Positions 1 through 6,747 are shown, counted from the stretch's first letter. The stretch is DNA of 7,116 nt from an uncultured Oscillospiraceae bacterium (GCA_934662925.1 CAKUKL010000074.1:1-7116); one strand, 5' to 3'. Numbers and translations are program-made. Notes: generated from the sequence alone by a model not told the origin.

Positions 1-1099
1 AGCTCAGGTAGAGCAGTGGGCCATCGCCAACCGCGATGTCATGCAGGCTCAGGCCGACAACGGTGAGATTCTCGTCCGCCGCGAGTATGACGACGGCTCC
101 GTGTACGATGACAATTCAGGCAACTATTTCTTCGTTTTGTCCCCCGACTCCAGCGTCTACATCAACACCTTCGCCTCCGAAATGATGTATACCCGCACCG
201 GCAACTGCGCCCACTACTCCGCTCTGCTGGCCCTCCTGCTGGGCCATCTGGGCTTCGACTGCCGCCTCATCGCCGGGAACTTCATCAACGGCAACGGCTC
301 TCAGGTGGAGCACAAGTGGAACTACGTGCTGGTGGACGGCCAGTTCTACTGGCTGGACGTGCGCATGGATCACGCCAACTACGCCCGCACCGGCAAGATC
401 AACTACCAGTACTTCATGATCTCTGACACCAACGAGTGGGCCAAGCGCCACAGTTGGGATCATGAGTACTCCGACTGGCTGGCTGCCAACGCCGACGACA
501 TCGCCGACCTCTACGCCTTCGATACCGCCGTCACCTCCGGCCGCCCCTGGGCCCGGTGCAGCGACTGGGCCGCGTCCTACATGGAGCAGGCCTACAACTG
601 GGGCCTTCTCCCCTGGCAGCTTGACGGCGAGGACCTGCGGCAGGACATCTCCCGGGCCGAGTTCGCCGCCGTGGCGGTAAACATGTACGAAGTCCTCACC
701 GGCAAGACCGTCCCGGAATACACCGGCGCGAACCCCTTTGACGACACCGATGATGAGGACGTTCTCCGGGCCTACAGCCTCGGTGTGGTCAACGGCAACG
801 GCGCAGGCGGCTTCTCCCCGGATGACACCCTCACCCGGGAGCAGGCGGCCACCATGCTTGGCCGGGTGTACGAGCTCATCAACACCGGCGCCGTAGGAGA
901 CGGCTCCAAGCTGTCCCAGACCGGCGTGAAGGCCTTTGCCGACGACAGCTCCATTGCCGGCTACGCCCGGAATTACATCTACTTCTTTGCCGGGCAGGAC
1001 ATCATCAACGGCGTGGGCAACGGCAAGTTCGCCCCCAAGACGCCCATGACCCGGGAGTCCGCCCTCAAGATCTCGGTGGCCACGGCGGATAAACTTTGA
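1..1099 (+). CDS. Transglutaminase-like domain protein with three SLH repeats (5' end outside window)
   Basis: The reading frame is open from base 2 with no stop, so the gene begins upstream; the Met at base 41 is only the first internal Met and is used here for numbering. A transglutaminase/protease-like core spans about residues 45-115. Its probable catalytic triad is Cys56 (in RTGNCAHYSALL), His91 (in EHKWNYV) and Asp106 (in FYWLDVRMD). Three SLH-like repeats follow at about 172-217, 233-280 and 299-347. Each ends in the conserved TRAE-type motif: SRAE at 204-207, TREQ at 265-268 and TRES at 337-340. SLH repeats usually anchor proteins to secondary cell-wall polymer, so this is probably an exported wall-attached enzyme that cross-links or cleaves protein or peptidoglycan peptides; the substrate is unknown. 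A signal peptide would lie upstream of the window. The gene ends 28 bases before a terminator and converges on lexA. The domain call is firm; the exact activity is inference. Confidence 0.85.
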   Translation, partial: AQVEQWAIANRDVMQAQADNGEILVRREYDDGSVYDDNSGNYFFVLSPDSSVYINTFASEMMYTRTGNCAHYSALLALLLGHLGFDCRLIAGNFINGNGSQVEHKWNYVLVDGQFYWLDVRMDHANYARTGKINYQYFMISDTNEWAKRHSWDHEYSDWLAANADDIADLYAFDTAVTSGRPWARCSDWAASYMEQAYNWGLLPWQLDGEDLRQDISRAEFAAVAVNMYEVLTGKTVPEYTGANPFDDTDDEDVLRAYSLGVVNGNGAGGFSPDDTLTREQAATMLGRVYELINTGAVGDGSKLSQTGVKAFADDSSIAGYARNYIYFFAGQDIINGVGNGKFAPKTPMTRESALKISVATADKL

Positions 1100-1126
1100 A
1101 ACGTGGAAAAGCTCTGAACATATGAT

Positions 1127-1161
1127 AAAAGGAAGGCTGCCCGCAGGCAGCCTTCCTTTTT
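1127..1161. terminator. Bidirectional intrinsic terminator between the SLH gene and lexA
   Basis: There is a perfect 15-bp stem (1127-1141 with 1146-1160) around the loop CGCA. On the plus strand the stem ends in TTTTT; on the minus strand its other arm also ends in TTTT. The genes on both sides converge on it, so it most likely ends both transcripts. Confidence 0.93.
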
Positions 1162-1173
1162 GCTCTTCGATTC

Positions 1174-1773
1174 TCAGTACCGGCGGATGACCGCCACCAC
1201 CTTGCCCAGAATGGAGCAGCCCTCGCCGTCGATGGGCTGGTACTCCGGGCTGGAGTTCTCCGGGTACAGCCACACATGGCCGTTCTCCCGGCGGTAGGTC
1301 TTGACGGTGGCCTCGTCCTCGAACAGGGCCACCACGATGTCGCCGTTGCGCACGGTCTGCTGCTGGTGGACCACCACCACGTCGCCGGGCAGGATGCCCG
1401 CCTCCAGCATGGACTCACCCCGGACTTTCAGGGCGAAGTGCTCGCCGGTGAGCCCGCCGGTGTCAAAGGTCAGGTATTCCTCGATGTTCTCCTGCGCCAG
1501 AATGGGGGAACCTGCGGCCACATAGCCCAGCAGGGGCACCTGATCCCGGCGGTTGTGGGCGCCGTCGGTAATGGAGATGGCGCGGGTCTTGCCCTCCGCC
1601 TGCGTGATGAGGCCCGCTTCCCGCAGGCCCTTGAGGTGGAAATGAACGGTGGACGGGGATTTCAGGTCCACGGCCTGAGCGATCTCCCGGACAGAGGGAG
1701 GATAGCCGTGATCCTGACTGAATTCAAGGATGTAGTCATAGATCTGCTGCTGTTTGGGGGATAATTTACTCAT
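1174..1773 (-). CDS. lexA: LexA repressor (SOS regulon, self-cleaving)
   Basis: This is the SOS transcriptional repressor; RecA bound to single-stranded DNA triggers its self-cleavage and so de-represses DNA repair genes. At 199 aa it has the normal full length. The N-terminal winged helix-turn-helix covers about residues 1-65, with the recognition region near 27-56 (SVREIAQAV...SPSTVHFHLKGL). The cleavage site is Ala87-Gly88 in GYVAAGSP. The protease domain carries Ser121 in VRGESM and Lys158 in ATVKTY, matching the Ser/Lys catalytic dyad of the family (Ser119/Lys156 in E. coli), so it should be cleavage-competent. The start is fixed by AAGGAGG (complement of 1781-1787) seven bases before the ATG. 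A promoter and LexA box upstream indicate self-repression. It is a single-gene unit, with no sulA/yneA-like partner visible in the window. Confidence 0.97.
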   Translation of the reverse strand: MSKLSPKQQQIYDYILEFSQDHGYPPSVREIAQAVDLKSPSTVHFHLKGLREAGLITQAEGKTRAISITDGAHNRRDQVPLLGYVAAGSPILAQENIEEYLTFDTGGLTGEHFALKVRGESMLEAGILPGDVVVVHQQQTVRNGDIVVALFEDEATVKTYRRENGHVWLYPENSSPEYQPIDGEGCSILGKVVAVIRRY

Positions 1774-1814
1774 GGAGCAGCCTCCTTTTTGAGCGTTAAC
1801 GTCTGGTCAGCCTT

Positions 1815-1843
1815 AGTGTACCATAGCCGGGACGGTTTGTCAA
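1815..1843 (-). promoter_or_regulatory. Sigma-A-type promoter of lexA
   Basis: Read on the minus strand, TTGACA (plus bases 1838-1843) and TACACT (plus bases 1815-1820) are separated by exactly 17 bp. The predicted transcription start is near 1808, giving a short leader of about 35 nt before the lexA ATG. Confidence 0.85.
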
Positions 1844-1854
1844 ACATCCGTTCT
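1841..1854. promoter_or_regulatory. LexA operator (SOS box) for lexA autoregulation
   Basis: CAAACATCCGTTCT matches the Gram-positive SOS box CGAAC-N4-GTTCG at most positions: AAC-N4-GTTC is intact and the first G is an A. It overlaps the last two bases of the lexA -35 element, so bound LexA would block polymerase. It lies about 55 bp upstream of the -35 of the divergent marR promoter, so direct control of that operon is less likely. Confidence 0.8.
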
Positions 1855-1908
1855 AAGTTTTTGCCAAACATTTTTTCCCAAACCGCCGGATTTTTTGTGA
1901 AGTTGCTA

Positions 1909-1937
1909 TTGACAATCGTTAGCATACTGACTAAAAT
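1909..1937 (+). promoter_or_regulatory. Promoter of the marR-ABC exporter operon
   Basis: TTGACA at 1909-1914 and TAAAAT at 1932-1937 are spaced by 17 bp, a near-consensus sigma-A promoter. The predicted start is near 1943-1944. The spacer contains TTAG-N8-CTAA (1919-1934), which may be a weaker second operator sharing the TTAGC half-site of the palindrome at 1947-1959. Confidence 0.87.
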
Positions 1938-1946
1938 AAGAAGCAC

Positions 1947-1959
1947 GCTAATAATTAGC
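1947..1959. promoter_or_regulatory. Candidate operator for the MarR-family regulator
   Basis: GCTAAT-A-ATTAGC is a perfect 13-bp palindrome with a single central base. It cannot fold as an RNA hairpin, so it fits a dimeric protein-binding site. It begins about 3 bp after the predicted transcription start of the operon, a position where binding would block initiation or clearance. MarR proteins commonly bind such short palindromes in their own promoters; the assignment to this MarR is inferred. Confidence 0.65.
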
Positions 1960-2012
1960 CCACGAACGATTTATCCCGGGGCTGCTTTATCCCTCAGAAA
2001 GGAGGTACGCAA

Positions 2013-2522
2013 ATGCCCAATGATCTGCCCGAACATTCCAACATCAACGAAGAATTTCTGTTTCACGCCCTGACCCGGGCCCACTTCAACGCCCAGCAGG
2101 CGGGGCTGCGCCAGCGGGGCCTTCCCGATCTCGGCTCGCCCAAGATCCTGTTCGCCCTCATGGAGTACCCGAAGGACGGCGTGGAAGCCCCCTCCCAGAA
2201 GGAGCTGGCCGACCGGCTCCACATCTCCCCGGCCACCGTGGCCGCCTCCCTCAAGTCGCTGGAGAAATGCGGCTACGTCTCCCGGCACGCCGACGCTAGG
2301 GACAGCCGCCGCAACCTCATCTCCATCACCCCCAAGGGTCGGCAGTCCATGGAGACCAGCCGGGCGGTGTTCGACTCCGTGGACCGCTACATGTTCCACG
2401 GCTTTTCCGAGGAGGAACGCCGTCAGGTGTTCTCCTTCCACTACCGGATGCTCCAAAACCTCTATCAGATCGGCGGCGACAACGACATCGGCTGTCCCGC
2501 TTTCCCCAGAAAGGATGGTTAA
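2013..2522 (+). CDS. MarR-family transcriptional regulator of the adjacent ABC exporter
   Basis: The 169-aa protein has the MarR winged helix-turn-helix layout. The DNA-binding helices are at about residues 61-86 (SQKELADRLHISPATVAASL). The wing, about 93-108, carries the typical DARDSRR...ITPKG signature. N- and C-terminal helices (about 14-50 and 112-152) would form the dimer interface. The start is supported by AAAGGAGG at 1998-2005, seven bases before the ATG. The stop lies six bases before the first exporter gene, so the three genes form one transcript from the promoter at 1909. It is probably a ligand-responsive repressor of its own operon, binding the palindrome at 1947-1959. The family is certain; repressor rather than activator and the ligand identity are inferred or unknown. 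Confidence 0.93.
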   Translation: MPNDLPEHSNINEEFLFHALTRAHFNAQQAGLRQRGLPDLGSPKILFALMEYPKDGVEAPSQKELADRLHISPATVAASLKSLEKCGYVSRHADARDSRRNLISITPKGRQSMETSRAVFDSVDRYMFHGFSEEERRQVFSFHYRMLQNLYQIGGDNDIGCPAFPRKDG

Positions 2523-2528
2523 ACTCAT

Positions 2529-4364
2529 ATGATCAAACGCCTTGCCCCTTACTTCAAGGGCTATGGGAAGTACGCGCTGCTGGCTCCGCTGCTGGTCATG
2601 CTGGAGACGGTGTGCGAGCTGCTCATGCCCCTTCAGATGGCCCGCATCATCGACGTGGGCATCCCCAACATGGACATGAAGGTCATCCTCACCGCGGGCG
2701 CTCTCATGTTCCTGCTGGCGGTGGTCGCCATGATCACCGGCTCCTATTCGTCCAAGGCGGCGTCCTACGCCGCTCAGGGCATGGGCGCGAACCTGCGCCG
2801 TGCCCAGTTCGACAAGATCGCGTCCTTCTCCTTTGCGGATATCGACCGGTTCTCCTCCGCCTCCCTCATCACCCGCCTGACCAACGACCTGACCAACCTC
2901 CAGAACACGGCGGTCATGTGCCTGCGGATGATCATCCGGGCGCTGACCATGGTCATTGCCGCCCTGATCCTCGCCTTTGCCCTCAGCCCCCGGCTGGCTC
3001 TCATCGTGTGCGTGGTGCTGCCCATTCTGGCCGTCTGCGTGGGTGTGCTGATGTACGTCTGCCACTCCCTCTTTGAAAAGATGCAGAAGGCCATCGACGA
3101 CATGAACGAAAAGGTGCAGGAAAACCTCGTGGCCATCCGCGTGGTCAAGTCCTACGTCCGCGAGAACTACGAACGGAAAAAGTTTCAGGCCGCCAACGAC
3201 AACTTCACCAAAACCGGCCTGAACGCCGTGCTGCGGGTGGTCCTCATGCAGCCCATCATGATGATCGGCATTTCCGTCACCACGGTGCTGGTCCTCTACA
3301 ACGGCGCCAACATCGTCCTTGCCGGCGGCATGGGCGTGGGCGACCTCCAGACCATCATCAACTACATTTTCCAGATCCTGTTCTCCATTCTGATGGTGGC
3401 CATGGCCCTGCTCCAGTACGTTCGGGCGCAGGCCTCCGCCGAGCGCGTGTTCGAGGTGCTGGACACCGAGTCCGACATTGAGGACGGCCCCGCCGTCACC
3501 GCCGAGGCCGCCGCCCTCCTCCCCGCCGACCAGCGGGCCAGAGCGGAGCTCATCCCCGCCCCGCGGGGCAGCGTGGAGTTCCGGAATGTGTCCTTCAAGT
3601 ATCTGGCCACCGGCACCGGCGAGGACGTGCTGAAAAACATCTCCTTTGAGGTGAAGCCCGGCGAGTTCACCGCCATCGTGGGCGGCACCGGCACCGGAAA
3701 ATCCTCGCTGGTCAACCTGATCCCCCGGTTCTACGACGTCACCGGCGGCGAGGTGCTGGTGGACGGCATGGACGTCCGGGACTACCCGCTGGAGGCCCTC
3801 CGCCGCCGCATCGGCATGGTGCTCCAGAACAACGTGCTGTTCTCCGGCACCATCCGGGAGAACCTCCTCTGGGGCGTTCCGGAGGAAACGCAAGCCGACC
3901 GGGACGAAATGGCCCGGCGGAATATCAGCTGGGATGAGCTGGTGGAGGAGCGGATGATCCAGGCCGCCAAGGACGCTCAGGCCTACGATTTCATCATGAG
4001 CTTCCCCGACGGCTTCGATACCTATCTGGAGCAGGGCGGCGTCAACGTCTCCGGCGGCCAGAAGCAGCGTCTGTGCATCGCCCGGGCCATGCTCAAGCAC
4101 CCGGCCATCCTCATTCTGGATGACTCCACCTCCGCCGTGGACTCCACCACCGAGGGTCTGATCCGGGAGTCCTTCAGCCGCAACCTGAAGGGCACCACCG
4201 TCATCATCATCGCCCAGCGCATCAGCTCCGTGCAGTACGCCGACAAGATCGTGGTGCTGGACAACGGCGTCATCGCCGGCGTGGGCAATCACGATGAGCT
4301 GATGAAAACCAACGAGATCTATCAGGAAATTTACGCTTCTCAGCAGGAAGGGGTGCAGGAATAA
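2529..4364 (+). CDS. Heterodimeric ABC exporter subunit 1 (TMD-NBD, degenerate ATP site)
   Basis: This 611-aa half-transporter fuses a six-helix membrane domain (hydrophobic segments near 16-38, 52-72, 135-156, 157-178, 240-263 and 275-297) to an ATPase domain from about 348. Motifs are Walker A GGTGTGKS (385-392), Q-loop Gln433, signature VSGGQ (507-511) and Walker B ILILDD with Asp531. The residue after Walker B, normally the catalytic Glu, is Asp532, and the switch His is Gln563 (IIAQRISS). These substitutions mark the non-hydrolysing site of heterodimeric exporters such as TM287/288 or BmrCD; its intact VSGGQ serves the partner's active site. An acidic stretch of about 18 residues (around 450-470) is inserted after the Q-loop region relative to subunit 2. 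Its RBS is weak or distant (AAGGA at 2511-2515), suggesting coupling to marR. It probably exports drugs, lipids or peptides; the substrate cannot be read from the sequence. Confidence 0.94.
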   Translation: MIKRLAPYFKGYGKYALLAPLLVMLETVCELLMPLQMARIIDVGIPNMDMKVILTAGALMFLLAVVAMITGSYSSKAASYAAQGMGANLRRAQFDKIASFSFADIDRFSSASLITRLTNDLTNLQNTAVMCLRMIIRALTMVIAALILAFALSPRLALIVCVVLPILAVCVGVLMYVCHSLFEKMQKAIDDMNEKVQENLVAIRVVKSYVRENYERKKFQAANDNFTKTGLNAVLRVVLMQPIMMIGISVTTVLVLYNGANIVLAGGMGVGDLQTIINYIFQILFSILMVAMALLQYVRAQASAERVFEVLDTESDIEDGPAVTAEAAALLPADQRARAELIPAPRGSVEFRNVSFKYLATGTGEDVLKNISFEVKPGEFTAIVGGTGTGKSSLVNLIPRFYDVTGGEVLVDGMDVRDYPLEALRRRIGMVLQNNVLFSGTIRENLLWGVPEETQADRDEMARRNISWDELVEERMIQAAKDAQAYDFIMSFPDGFDTYLEQGGVNVSGGQKQRLCIARAMLKHPAILILDDSTSAVDSTTEGLIRESFSRNLKGTTVIIIAQRISSVQYADKIVVLDNGVIAGVGNHDELMKTNEIYQEIYASQQEGVQE

Positions 4365-6481
4365 TGGCCGATCCGAAGAAGAAATACAGCCAGCCCGAAG
4401 GCGGGGACAAACCCTCCGGCGGCGGACCGGGCGGCGGTCCCCGGGGCGGCTTCGGCAAGCCCAAAGACCTGAAGGGTACCGCTCTTCGCATGTTCAGCTA
4501 TATCACCCGGCGGCCCCTGCTGCTCATCGCGGCGCTGGCCTGCGTGGTGGCCGCCTCCATCGCCAATCTGGCGGGCACCTATATGATGCGCCCCATCATC
4601 AACGGCATTGAGGACGCTCTGAAAAACGGCTCCGCCGCCATTCCGGGGCTGCTGACCTCCTGCCTTCAGCTCATGGCCATCTACGCCGTGGCCGCCATCA
4701 CCACCTACCTTCAGGCCAACCTCATGGCCCAGCTGGCCCAGAAGGGCTGCAACATTCTGCGGCGCGAGCTGTTCGACCGCCTGCAGGAGCTGCCCCTGAG
4801 CTACTTCGACGCCCACACCCACGGTCAGCTCATGAGCCGCTTCACCAACGACGCGGACAACGTGCAGATGGCGCTGGAGCAGAGCCTTGTGCAGCTGTTC
4901 TCCTCCGCCATCACCTTCATCGGCACTGTGGTCATGATGATCTACCTCTCCCCCGTGCTGTTCCTGTGCTCGCTGGTCATGCTGGTCATCGTCATCATCG
5001 TATTCCAGAAGATCGGCAAGCTCAGCCGCACCTATTATAAGAAGCAGCAGGCCGCGCTGGGCGCCGTCAACGGCAATATTCAGGAAATGATCGAGGGCAT
5101 GAAGGTCGTCAAGGCCTTCACCCACGAGGATGCCGCCAAGAGCGAGTTCCACGAGCTCAACGACGAGTACCGCGAGAGCGCCAGCCGCGCCAACTTCTAT
5201 TCCTCCACCATCATGCCCATCACTGCCGCCATTTCCAACATGGGCTACGCGGCCACCGCCGCCATCGGCGGCGCGCTGGCTCTGGCCGGGTTCGACATCG
5301 GCGGTCTGGTCACCTACCTGAGCTACAGTAAGCAGATCACTCAGCCCATCAACCAGATCTCCATGCAGATGACCACCCTGCTGTCCGCCATGGCAGGCGC
5401 GGAGCGTATCTTCGAGATCATGGACGCCCAGCCCGAGGTGGACGACGGCAAGGTCGTCCTCGTCCCCGCCGAGAAGCGGGACGGCAGGCTGGTGGAGGCC
5501 GAAAGCTCCAAGGGCGCCCGGACGTGGGCGTGGAAGGTCCCCAACGGTCTGGCCTTCTCCCTCGCCAGCGTGGTCAAGCACGAGGACGGCACCTTTACCG
5601 AGGTGCCCGAGGGCTCCGCCGGCCAGATCTGGGCGTGGAAATACCCCACCCACAACGCCGTCGTGGGCAAGGATATGCCCGAGTGGGAGTACCACCAGAT
5701 CCGGGGCGCAGTCAACCACGAGAACCCGGACTACGTCCTCACCGAGCTGAGGGGCGCTGTCCGGCTCAGTCAGGTGGACTTCTCCTATGTGGAGGGCAAG
5801 CCGGTGCTGAAAAAGGTCTCTGTGTTCGCCAACCCCGGCCAGAAGATCGCATTCGTCGGCTCCACCGGTGCGGGCAAGACCACCATCACCAACCTTATCA
5901 ACCGCTTCTATGAAATTCAGGGCGGCATGATCACCTGCGACGGCATCAACGTCCGGGACATTGAAAAGGACTCCCTGCGGCTCAGTCAGGGCTCCGTCCT
6001 TCAGGACACCCACCTGTTCACCGGCACGGTCATGGACAACATCCGCTACGGCCGTCTGGAGGCCACCGACGAGGAGTGCATCGCCGCGGCAAAGACCGCC
6101 AATGCCGACGGCTTCATCCGCCGCCTGCCCAATGGCTACCAGACCGTGGTCACCGGCGACGGCGCCAACCTCAGTCAGGGCCAGCGCCAGCTGCTGGCCA
6201 TCGCCCGGGCCGCCGTCAAGGATCCCCCGGTGATGATTTTGGACGAAGCCACCTCTTCCATCGACACCCGCACCGAGCAGCACATCCAGCACGGCATGGA
6301 CGCGCTGATGGAGGGCCGGACGGTGTTCGTCATCGCCCACCGCCTGTCTACTGTCCGCAACTCCGACTGCATCGTGGTCATCGAGCACGGCGAGATCATG
6401 GAAAAGGGCAGCCACGCCGAGCTGCTGGCCGAAAAGGGCCGGTATTATCAGCTGTATACGGGGCAGTTTGAACTGGACTAA
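4364..6481 (+). CDS. Heterodimeric ABC exporter subunit 2 (TMD-NBD, catalytic ATP site)
   Basis: This 705-aa partner subunit starts at an ATG sharing one base with the TAA of subunit 1 (TAATG), with AGGAAGGGG at 4344-4352 upstream; translational coupling and equal stoichiometry are likely. The N-terminus (about 1-38) is a Lys/Gly/Pro-rich cytosolic tail. The membrane domain covers about 45-345. The ATPase motifs are Walker A GSTGAGKT (499-506), Q-loop Gln547, Walker B MILDE with Asp627 and catalytic Glu628, and switch His659 (VIAHRLS). The signature is LSQGQ (603-607) instead of LSGGQ, placing the degenerate signature opposite subunit 1's defective Walker B, as in known heterodimers. A long linker (about 355-465) between membrane domain and ATPase contains two WAWK motifs (388-391 and 423-426), 35 residues apart. 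It acts in the cytoplasmic membrane with subunit 1; the substrate is unknown. Confidence 0.95.
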   Translation: MADPKKKYSQPEGGDKPSGGGPGGGPRGGFGKPKDLKGTALRMFSYITRRPLLLIAALACVVAASIANLAGTYMMRPIINGIEDALKNGSAAIPGLLTSCLQLMAIYAVAAITTYLQANLMAQLAQKGCNILRRELFDRLQELPLSYFDAHTHGQLMSRFTNDADNVQMALEQSLVQLFSSAITFIGTVVMMIYLSPVLFLCSLVMLVIVIIVFQKIGKLSRTYYKKQQAALGAVNGNIQEMIEGMKVVKAFTHEDAAKSEFHELNDEYRESASRANFYSSTIMPITAAISNMGYAATAAIGGALALAGFDIGGLVTYLSYSKQITQPINQISMQMTTLLSAMAGAERIFEIMDAQPEVDDGKVVLVPAEKRDGRLVEAESSKGARTWAWKVPNGLAFSLASVVKHEDGTFTEVPEGSAGQIWAWKYPTHNAVVGKDMPEWEYHQIRGAVNHENPDYVLTELRGAVRLSQVDFSYVEGKPVLKKVSVFANPGQKIAFVGSTGAGKTTITNLINRFYEIQGGMITCDGINVRDIEKDSLRLSQGSVLQDTHLFTGTVMDNIRYGRLEATDEECIAAAKTANADGFIRRLPNGYQTVVTGDGANLSQGQRQLLAIARAAVKDPPVMILDEATSSIDTRTEQHIQHGMDALMEGRTVFVIAHRLSTVRNSDCIVVIEHGEIMEKGSHAELLAEKGRYYQLYTGQFELD

Positions 6482-6482
6482 T

Positions 6483-6511
6483 TCTTTGCGGACAAAAATC
6501 GTCCGCAAAGA
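6483..6511. repeat. Perfect 11-bp inverted repeat after the exporter operon
   Basis: TCTTTGCGGAC pairs with GTCCGCAAAGA around the 7-nt loop AAAAATC, starting just after the stop codon. No U-tract follows on either strand, so it is not a classical terminator. It could stabilise the 3' end of the mRNA, be one end of a mobile repeat, or bind a protein. Confidence 0.75.
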
Positions 6512-6514
6512 GAG

Positions 6515-6554
6515 CGCCTGTCCGCGGGGAAATTCGCCCCGCGGCAGGCGTTTT
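6515..6554 (+). terminator. Intrinsic terminator of the marR-ABC operon
   Basis: CGCCTG-T-CCGCGGGG pairs with CCCCGCGG-CAGGCG (14 bp with one bulged T) around the loop AAATTCG, followed by TTTT. It is the first structure after the operon with both a GC-rich stem and a T run, and probably ends the exporter transcript. The T run is short. Confidence 0.75.
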
Positions 6555-6605
6555 CCGGCTTTCTGCGCGCACTCGCTGCGCTCGCACACTCCGACGCCGC
6601 AAAGA

Positions 6606-6638
6606 GTCTTTGCCCACGTACACGCCGCGGGCAAAGAC
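6606..6638. repeat. Perfect 10-bp inverted repeat
   Basis: GTCTTTGCCC (6606-6615) pairs with GGGCAAAGAC (6629-6638) around a 13-nt loop. There is no U-tract. It shares the CTTTGC/GCAAAG core with the inverted repeat at 6483-6511, about 120 bp away, so the two may be related ends of one element. Confidence 0.65.
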
Positions 6639-6647
6639 AGATTAGGA

Positions 6648-6670
6648 GTAATTCGCCTGACGGCGATTAC
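6648..6670. repeat. Small inverted repeat next to the terminator at 6669
   Basis: GTAATTCGCC pairs with GGCGATTAC with one bulged T around the loop TGAC. It shares two bases with the stem of the following hairpin, so both cannot be fully extended at once. Its function is not evident. Confidence 0.55.
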
Positions 6671-6700
6671 GCCCCGGGAGCAAATGCTCCCGGGGCGTTT
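6669..6700 (+). terminator. Strong hairpin, probable second terminator before the uraA promoter
   Basis: A perfect 12-bp stem (6670-6681 with 6686-6697, extended by A6669-T6698) closes on the tetraloop AAAT. It is followed only by TTT before CGT, so the T run is weak but the stem is very stable. It would insulate the uraA unit from exporter read-through. Confidence 0.6.
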
Positions 6701-6747
6701 CGTACAAAAAGCCGCGGCAGTTTTTTTGAATTTCTATCTTTTTGTTC

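Larger units (their letters stand above)
6482..6747. other. Intergenic region packed with inverted repeats, no supported gene
   Basis: From the exporter stop codon to the uraA promoter there is no convincing coding sequence. The few frames open here are GC-rich read-throughs without ribosome binding sites. The region holds five inverted repeats (6483-6511, 6515-6550, 6606-6638, 6648-6670 and 6669-6698) and repeated GCAAAGA/TCTTTGC words. This density resembles an intergenic repeat element or a set of stacked terminators. The stretch 6555-6605 is GC-rich, with short CTCGC/GCGAG-type repeats and no feature I can name. Confidence 0.6.

Noticed and set aside
116..1273. 385-codon minus-strand frame overlapping the SLH gene and the lexA 3' end
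   Set aside because: It overlaps lexA and the transglutaminase-SLH gene, both with clear motifs, and runs through the bidirectional terminator; shadow composition.
1842..1853. LexA control of the divergent marR-exporter operon
   Set aside because: The box touches the lexA -35 but lies about 55 bp upstream of the marR -35, beyond the usual repressing position; no second box overlaps the marR promoter.
1938..2012. A leader-peptide attenuator (as for BmrB upstream of bmrCD) before the exporter operon
   Set aside because: The leader before marR is only about 70 nt, with no short ORF with a ribosome binding site and no terminator hairpin.
1971..4292. Very long open frame (773 codons) on the minus strand opposite marR and exporter subunit 1
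   Set aside because: It is the antisense shadow of GC-rich, GC3-biased genes. It is rich in His, Gly, Val and Asp with no recognisable domain, and crosses the boundary of two well-supported genes.
6483..6511. Perfect hairpin just after the exporter stop codon as the operon's intrinsic terminator
   Set aside because: No U-tract follows on either strand; the next hairpin (6515-6550 with TTTT) fits better.
4340..6634. Very long open frame (764 codons) on the minus strand opposite exporter subunit 2
   Set aside because: Same cause: low-complexity shadow composition, no ribosome binding site or family motif, and the plus strand encodes all the ABC motifs.
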